Source: an uncultured Pelagibacteraceae bacterium (GTDB taxonomy: Bacteria; Pseudomonadota; Alphaproteobacteria; Pelagibacterales; Pelagibacteraceae). Taken from it: a DNA stretch of 64,000 nt. The stretch spans positions 1-64,000 of the forward strand of contig CABZTG010000001.1 in assembly GCA_902528645.1 (NCBI GenBank), given 5' to 3'. The translations under genes were made by a program, and so were the position numbers. Shown here one piece after another: positions 59,746 to 64,000 of this stretch (position 1 is its first letter; the number at the start of each line of letters is the position of its first letter). Under the pieces are notes generated by a model. That model ran no database searches. It was not told where the DNA came from and saw only the letters and a list, made by a program, of their open reading frames with translations.

Positions 59746-60447
59746 TCAATTAATCACATAATTTATGATCGAAATTGCAGATATCACTGCGGTTTCTGAT
59801 CTTAAAATATTGTCATTAATTTTGAGTGCTTGTACTCCTTTAAACGAGAGAATCTCCTGCCTTTCGTGTTCTGAAAAATCCCCCTCAGGACCTATAATGA
59901 TGCAAATTGGTTTATCTGAAAACTTTGTTTTTTCGATTTTTTTATTATCTGAATTTAAATCTGTAAAAATTAAATTCATTGAATGAGAATTTAGAAAACT
60001 TTTTAAATTTTGTGCTTGCTCGATGACTGGGACAGTAATTCGATTTGATTGTTCACATGCTTCTATAACTATTTTTTCTAACCGATCTTTATTAATCTTT
60101 CTTACAATAGTTCGATCAAAAACTATTGGTAAAAATTTTGAAACACCTAATTCAGTTGCTTTTTGAATCATAAAGTTTAGGTAATTTGATTTGATAGGAG
60201 AAAAAGCTAACCATAATTCTTTTATAGTTTCTTTTTGTCTTAACTGTTTAGTTGATTTAAATTCAACAAAATCTTTTGTAATATTCAAAATTTTTGCTTC
60301 CCATTCACCAGTTTTATTAAATAAAGAAAAAGTATCATTTTTTTTCAGCCTCATTACTTTAGTTAAATAATGAGATTGAGATTTATCTAATTTATCAATC
60401 ATATTTTTTGATAATGTACTCGAAAAAAATAATCTTATATTACTCAT
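59746..60447 (-). CDS. rsmE: 16S rRNA (uracil-1498 N3)-methyltransferase
   Basis: A SPOUT methyltransferase acting on the small subunit rRNA. It has 233 residues: an N-terminal PUA-like part (HYLTKVMRLKKNDTFSLFNKTGEW), the ATELGVSKFLPI segment and the knotted SAM site IIGPEGDFSEHERQEIL followed by LGxNILRSETA-like NDNILRSETAVISAI. It lies 17 bp divergent from the haloacid dehalogenase gene. Confidence 0.94.
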   Translation of the reverse strand: MSNIRLFFSSTLSKNMIDKLDKSQSHYLTKVMRLKKNDTFSLFNKTGEWEAKILNITKDFVEFKSTKQLRQKETIKELWLAFSPIKSNYLNFMIQKATELGVSKFLPIVFDRTIVRKINKDRLEKIVIEACEQSNRITVPVIEQAQNLKSFLNSHSMNLIFTDLNSDNKKIEKTKFSDKPICIIIGPEGDFSEHERQEILSFKGVQALKINDNILRSETAVISAISIINYVIN

Positions 60448-60464
60448 ATATGTTAAATTAATTT

Positions 60465-61127
60465 ATGAAAAATATTAAAGCAATAATTTTTGATGCTTAT
60501 GGAACTTTGTTCGATGTCAATTCAGCTGCAGAAAAATGTAAAGATAAAATTGGAGATAAATGGGAGAGTTTTGCAAATTTTTGGAGGACTACTCAATTAG
60601 AATATACTTGGCTTAGAAGTTTGATGGATAGACACAAAAATTTTTGGCAAGTTACAGAAGATAGTTTAGATAAATCAATGAAAGTTTTTGATATTGATCC
60701 TTCGATGAGAAATGAGTTACTTAATCTATATAAAATCTTATCCCCCTACAGAGAAGTTCCAGGTACCTTGAAAGCTTTAAAAGAGAAAAAATTTAAATTA
60801 GCTATCTTATCTAATGGTACTCCATCATTACTGGATCAATTAGTAAAAAGTAATCATTTGGATAATTTATTTGATGATATATTTTCCATAGAACAAGTTG
60901 GTATATATAAACCAAGTTCTAGAGTTTATGATATGCCAATCAAAAAATATAATATTAGTAAAAGTGAAGTTGCATTTTTAAGTGCTAATACTTGGGATGT
61001 TTCAGGTGGTGGAAATTATGGTTACCAATCTATTTGGGTAAATAGAAATAATAACATTTTTGATAACTTAGATTTTAAACCAAAATATCAAATTACAGAT
61101 CTTAACAAACTAATTCAATTACTTTAA
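60465..61127 (+). CDS. Haloacid dehalogenase, type II
   Basis: A 220-residue HAD hydrolase of the L-2-haloacid dehalogenase subgroup. The nucleophile Asp is in IIFDAYGTLFDVNSAAE, motif II is LSNGTPSLL, then Lys in YKPSSRVYDM and the SANTWDVSGGGNYGYQSIWVNR tail, all typical of type II dehalogenases. The natural substrate may be a halogenated or other small acid and is not shown. Its promoter must lie in the short rsmE divergent gap. Confidence 0.9.
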   Translation: MKNIKAIIFDAYGTLFDVNSAAEKCKDKIGDKWESFANFWRTTQLEYTWLRSLMDRHKNFWQVTEDSLDKSMKVFDIDPSMRNELLNLYKILSPYREVPGTLKALKEKKFKLAILSNGTPSLLDQLVKSNHLDNLFDDIFSIEQVGIYKPSSRVYDMPIKKYNISKSEVAFLSANTWDVSGGGNYGYQSIWVNRNNNIFDNLDFKPKYQITDLNKLIQLL

Positions 61128-61225
61128 TATTTTAAAAAATAAAGACCAAAGGTGACAAAATATTTTTTTTTGTGCTTGCAAAGAATGTTACAATCCGCCA
61201 TTGTATTTACTAAGATTAATTTAAC

Positions 61226-61594
61226 ATGATTAAAGCATTAGATTTATTTGGTAGAGTTTTAATATCTGCATTATTTTTTTTAAATGGAATTTTTAAAATC
61301 AATAATTATGAGGGAACCATAGGTTGGATGGAAAGTTTTGGTTTGCCTGGTATTTTAGTTATACCCGCAATTGCTCTTGAAATAATTGGACCCATTCTAA
61401 TTGTAATTGGCTATCAAACTAGAATTGCTGCAGCAGCATTAAGCTTATTTTGTTTTGCAACAGCTATTATTTTTCACAATGATTTTGCTGATCAAGTACA
61501 GCTTACTGCTTTTCTTAAAAATATTGCTTTAGCTGGTGGCTTTTTATTATTGGTAGTTAATGGTGCTAAAGGTTTTTGTTTAGATAAAAAGTGA
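61226..61594 (+). CDS. DoxX family membrane protein
   Basis: A 122-residue protein with four hydrophobic helices. Family traits are LFGRVLISALFFLNGIFKI at the start, the AIALEIIGPILIVIGYQTRIAAAALSLFCFATAIIFH block and LKNIALAGGFLLLVVNGAKGFCLD at the end. DoxX proteins have been linked to thiol or quinone-dependent oxidation; the function here is unknown. About 98 bp without a gene lie upstream, AT-rich and likely to hold the promoter. It precedes the pirin gene by 36 bp. Confidence 0.85.
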   Translation: MIKALDLFGRVLISALFFLNGIFKINNYEGTIGWMESFGLPGILVIPAIALEIIGPILIVIGYQTRIAAAALSLFCFATAIIFHNDFADQVQLTAFLKNIALAGGFLLLVVNGAKGFCLDKK

Positions 61595-61630
61595 CCTTGA
61601 AATTACATATTAATTCATTAATTAAAACGA

Positions 61631-62467
61631 ATGAAAAATATTGAAGTAAAACAAATTATTGATCCAATCCCAGCTTCAGATGGAGCAGGAGTAAAACTAA
61701 AAAGAAGTATTGGAGTTGAACCCAATTACTTCGATCCTTTTTTGATGTTAGATGAGTTCGGATCTGAAAATAGTGATGATTATGTAGCTGGTTTTCCCCC
61801 GCACCCGCACCGAGGAATTGAAACTGTCACTTACATGCTTGCTGGTGATTTTGAACATAAGGATAGTACAGGCGGTGAAGGTAAAATGACTGCTGGCGAT
61901 GTCCAATGGATGAAAACTGGAAGTGGTATTATCCACTCAGAGATGCCTGCAATGAAAGAGGGGAAGCTCCATGGATTTCAATTGTGGATTAATATGCCTG
62001 CAAAATTAAAAATGAGCAAACCTGAATATATTTATATTGATGCAGATAAAATGAGTGTACATAAAGATAATGATAAAAGAGTAAAAGTTATAGCTGGTAA
62101 GTTTGAAAAAGCAGAGGGTCCAGTCAAAGGTCACAATGTTGAGCCAGTTTATTTTGATGTCGAACTAAATAAAGATAAGAATTTTAATTATCTTCTCCCA
62201 TCTACACACAATAGTTTTATTTATTTAATAGATGGCGAAATAAAGATTGGTGAGCAAAAACATGAAAATGTTAAAGATAGCACTTTAATATTACTCACGA
62301 GAGGTGAAAATTTGAAGGTAAGAGCAAAATCAAAAGCTAAATTTTTAGTTATTTCTGGAAAACCAATAAATGAAGAAATTGCAAGAGGTGGTCCTTTTGT
62401 AATGAATACTAAAGCAGAAATATTACAAGCTGTTCAAGATTATCATAACGGCACTTTTGTAAAATAA
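61631..62467 (+). CDS. Pirin family protein
   Basis: A 278-residue bicupin. The metal-binding ligands are visible in FPPHPHRGIETVTYML (His, His), then HKDSTGGEGKMTAGDVQWMKTGSGIIHSEMP (His and a possible Glu). Bacterial pirins include quercetin 2,3-dioxygenases and redox regulators; which applies is not clear. It is 3 bp upstream of the quinone oxidoreductase gene and downstream of DoxX, a common redox-related grouping. Confidence 0.9.
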   Translation: MKNIEVKQIIDPIPASDGAGVKLKRSIGVEPNYFDPFLMLDEFGSENSDDYVAGFPPHPHRGIETVTYMLAGDFEHKDSTGGEGKMTAGDVQWMKTGSGIIHSEMPAMKEGKLHGFQLWINMPAKLKMSKPEYIYIDADKMSVHKDNDKRVKVIAGKFEKAEGPVKGHNVEPVYFDVELNKDKNFNYLLPSTHNSFIYLIDGEIKIGEQKHENVKDSTLILLTRGENLKVRAKSKAKFLVISGKPINEEIARGGPFVMNTKAEILQAVQDYHNGTFVK

Positions 62468-62470
62468 AAA

Positions 62471-63442
62471 ATGAAATCGATACAAATAGAAAAATTTGGT
62501 GGACCAGAAGTTTTGGTTATTAAAGATATGGACATTGGAAAACCAGGTCCAAAAGAAGTCTTAATTAAAAACAAATCAATAGGTCTTAATTTCATTGACG
62601 TGTATCACAGGACAGGTCTATATCCTATTCCATTACCAAGTGGTATTGGCCTTGAAGCAAGTGGCGTTATTGAAGAAATAGGATCTGAAGTAGAATTATT
62701 TAAAGTTGGTGATAGAGTTACTCATGCATCAATGCCAATTGGAGCGTATTCAGAAAAACAAATTATGCCTGAGGAAAAATTAATTTCTGTTCCAGATGGT
62801 ATTTCTGATGAGGTGGCATCTTGTATAACTCTAAAAGGTATTACTGCAGAATATCTATTGCACAGAGCTTATCCATTAAAAAAGGGTGATAAAGTACTTT
62901 ATCATGCTGCAGCTGGAGCTCTTGGTCAAATCTTATGTCCTTGGGCTAACTCTTTAGGTGCAGAAGTAATCGGAACAGTTGGTTCAAAAGCTAAGGAAGA
63001 AATTGCTAAAAAAAATGGCTGTCACCATGTAATTAATTATTCTGAAAAAAATTTCTCAGAAGAAGTTGAAAAAATTGTAGGAAAAAATGGTATTGATGTT
63101 GTTTATGATGGTGTTGGAACAAAAACATTCAAAGGTTCAATTGAAACATTAAAAATAAGAGGAATGATGGTAGCATTTGGAAATGCATCTGGGTACGTTG
63201 ATACTATTGATGTAAAAAAAGATATAAATGCTAAAGGATTATTTTTTACTCGGCCATCCATTGCACATTATACGATCAAAAGAGATGAGCTAGTCGATTC
63301 AGCAAAAAAAGTTTTTGATGCAATTTTATCTAACAAATTTAAGGTAGAAATTTCAAAAAAATATTCTTTAACAGATGCTGCCCAAGCTCACAAAGATTTA
63401 GAGGCTAGATTGTTAACGGGTCCAGCAGTAATTATTCCTTAA
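62471..63442 (+). CDS. NADPH:quinone oxidoreductase (zinc-free MDR)
   Basis: A 323-residue medium-chain reductase of the Qor type. N-terminal GroES-like domain has NFIDVYHRTGLYPIPLPSGIGLEASG; the Rossmann motif is AAAGALGQILCPWANSLGAEVIGTVGSKAK. The cysteines for the zinc sites of alcohol dehydrogenases are absent, as in quinone reductases. The 3' end overlaps the convergent DUF2721 gene by 11 bp. Confidence 0.9.
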   Translation: MKSIQIEKFGGPEVLVIKDMDIGKPGPKEVLIKNKSIGLNFIDVYHRTGLYPIPLPSGIGLEASGVIEEIGSEVELFKVGDRVTHASMPIGAYSEKQIMPEEKLISVPDGISDEVASCITLKGITAEYLLHRAYPLKKGDKVLYHAAAGALGQILCPWANSLGAEVIGTVGSKAKEEIAKKNGCHHVINYSEKNFSEEVEKIVGKNGIDVVYDGVGTKTFKGSIETLKIRGMMVAFGNASGYVDTIDVKKDINAKGLFFTRPSIAHYTIKRDELVDSAKKVFDAILSNKFKVEISKKYSLTDAAQAHKDLEARLLTGPAVIIP

Positions 63443-63839
63443 ATTGAATATCCATATCTGAAAGATGAAGTCTAAGAGCTTTAGTTGAGATCTGAATTTC
63501 AATAATAAAAAATATGATTGAGATCATCATTGATAAGCAACATGAGCCAAAAATAATTCTTGCAATAAAAAGTTCTTGTAAATAAAGACCGAAAACAGTT
63601 AGCATATTGAACAAAAATCCAAAAGCAGCAAATAAAATACTTAATTTTAAAACACCTATTCTTTTCTCTAAATTTATCAATTGGTCTTTCCATTCAGGTG
63701 GGGTGTGTTTTTCAAATACATACTCATCATGTATTTTTCTTATTAAAGAACTCAAAGTATGAAACCTATTAGAATACACTCCCATTATCAGTGGGATTGC
63801 AGGAAACATTAATGCGGTAACAGTGTAATCTATATTCAT
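63432..63839 (-). CDS. DUF2721 family membrane protein
   Basis: A 135-residue protein starting at ATG 63839 (MNIDYTVTALMFPAIPLIMGVYSNRF); a reading from a TTG at 63860 would add seven residues. Three hydrophobic helices are visible (residues near 8-24, 70-90, 98-120) with a charged loop (HDEYVFEKHTPPEWKDQ) between the first two. This fits the DUF2721 family of unknown role. It is divergent from ubiA by 52 bp. Confidence 0.8.
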   Translation of the reverse strand: MNIDYTVTALMFPAIPLIMGVYSNRFHTLSSLIRKIHDEYVFEKHTPPEWKDQLINLEKRIGVLKLSILFAAFGFLFNMLTVFGLYLQELFIARIIFGSCCLSMMISIIFFIIEIQISTKALRLHLSDMDIQFKE

Positions 63840-63891
63840 ACGAATCAATTTGATTATCAATCTTGGCTTTGTTATTTACAAGTAAAATTTT

Positions 63892-64000
63892 ATGAACCAA
63901 TTAAATTTATTTATAGAACTTACTAGGCTTCAAAAACCTATTGGTTACTTATTGTTATTTTGGCCTTGCGCTTGGGGATTAACATTAATTTATGATTTTA
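63892..64000 (+). CDS. ubiA: 4-hydroxybenzoate polyprenyltransferase UbiA (5' end only)
   Basis: Only 36 codons are inside the window. The sequence begins MNQLNLFIELTRLQKPIGYL and continues LLFWPCAWGLTLIYDF, matching the N-terminus of UbiA, where RLxKPIGxxLLxxPxxWG is the first conserved segment. It attaches the polyprenyl tail to 4-hydroxybenzoate in ubiquinone synthesis. The start ATG is at 63892 and the 3' end is off the window. Confidence 0.85.
   Translation, partial: MNQLNLFIELTRLQKPIGYLLLFWPCAWGLTLIYDF

Noticed and set aside
61141..61225. Promoter-like words (TTGCAA, TACAAT) upstream of the DoxX gene
   Set aside because: Spacing of 7 bp between them is not compatible with a sigma-70 promoter; other combinations are no better.

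Overview
The window is a gene-dense, very AT-rich stretch of a streamlined alphaproteobacterial chromosome, most likely a marine SAR11 (Pelagibacterales) genome. The grounds are heavy A/T codon bias, intergenic gaps of 0-125 bp, many overlapping genes, alphaproteobacterial gene orders (split F0 operon with b and b' subunits; cta operon with small spacer ORF, ctaG, ctaE, surf1; ispH-thrB-rnhA), a CcrM methyltransferase, and a retinal-synthesis operon as expected in proteorhodopsin-bearing bacteria. No insertion sequence, phage, CRISPR array or other accessory island is visible. No gene-free stretch exceeds about 125 bp.

Layout. 1-1929 (-): yqeY-type gene and dnaG, whose 3' end lies off the left edge. 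2054-6452 (+): carAB and a terminator. 6557-8417: a small membrane protein facing an overlapping ELM1-type/2OG-oxygenase pair. 8439-10332 (+): trxB and a J1-crystallin-type ADP-ribosylglycohydrolase relative. 10333-11523 (-): aspC. 11560-17305 (+): uvrB, pteridine-reductase-like SDR, folB, uvrC, pgsA. 17302-18183 (-): ilvE. 18254-20661 (+): MarR regulator, response regulator and histidine kinase. 20639-20890 (-): ubiK. 20941-26891 (+): lgt, midA-type, pgeF, prs, rplY, pth, ychF. 26868-29425 (-): petABC. 29516-31296 (+): trmL, hemF, greA. 31293-35208 (-): TPR protein, ispE, tRNA-Gln, cca. 35220-37686 (+): family-4-like UDG, rnhB, ccrM. 37683-39805 (-): mutY and a flavin monooxygenase. 39806-52301 (+): one 12.5-kb co-directional run of dciA, dsbA-like, smc, F0 ATP synthase, crtI-crtB-crtY-blh, ispH, thrB, rnhA. 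52332-59685 (-): cytochrome oxidase and its assembly genes, then thrC and a peroxiredoxin. 59746-64000: rsmE, haloacid dehalogenase, DoxX, pirin, quinone oxidoreductase, DUF2721 protein and the first 109 bp of ubiA.

Themes. The window carries much of the respiratory chain (bc1, aa3-type oxidase, F0 sector), heme supply (hemF, ctaB) and isoprenoid/ubiquinone genes (ispE, ispH, ubiA, ubiK). The retinal operon directly follows the F0 genes, so light-driven proton-pump cofactor synthesis lies next to the proton-consuming machine; the opsin itself is not here.

The most unusual observations are loss or reduction of parts normally thought essential. DnaG has lost three of four zinc ligands. SMC is only 798 residues with no recognisable hinge domain. 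The family-4-like uracil-DNA glycosylase has lost most iron-sulfur cysteines and the motif-3 histidine. Others are a pgeF gene with no ATG/GTG/TTG start, three GANTC sites in 49 bp before ccrM, a tRNA-Gln whose 3' end is 3 nt from the cca start codon, back-to-back start codons inside one CATATG, and an isolated GC-rich inverted repeat at 52302-52328. I found no clearly new multigene system; this is mostly a conserved core-genome region with several odd individual genes.
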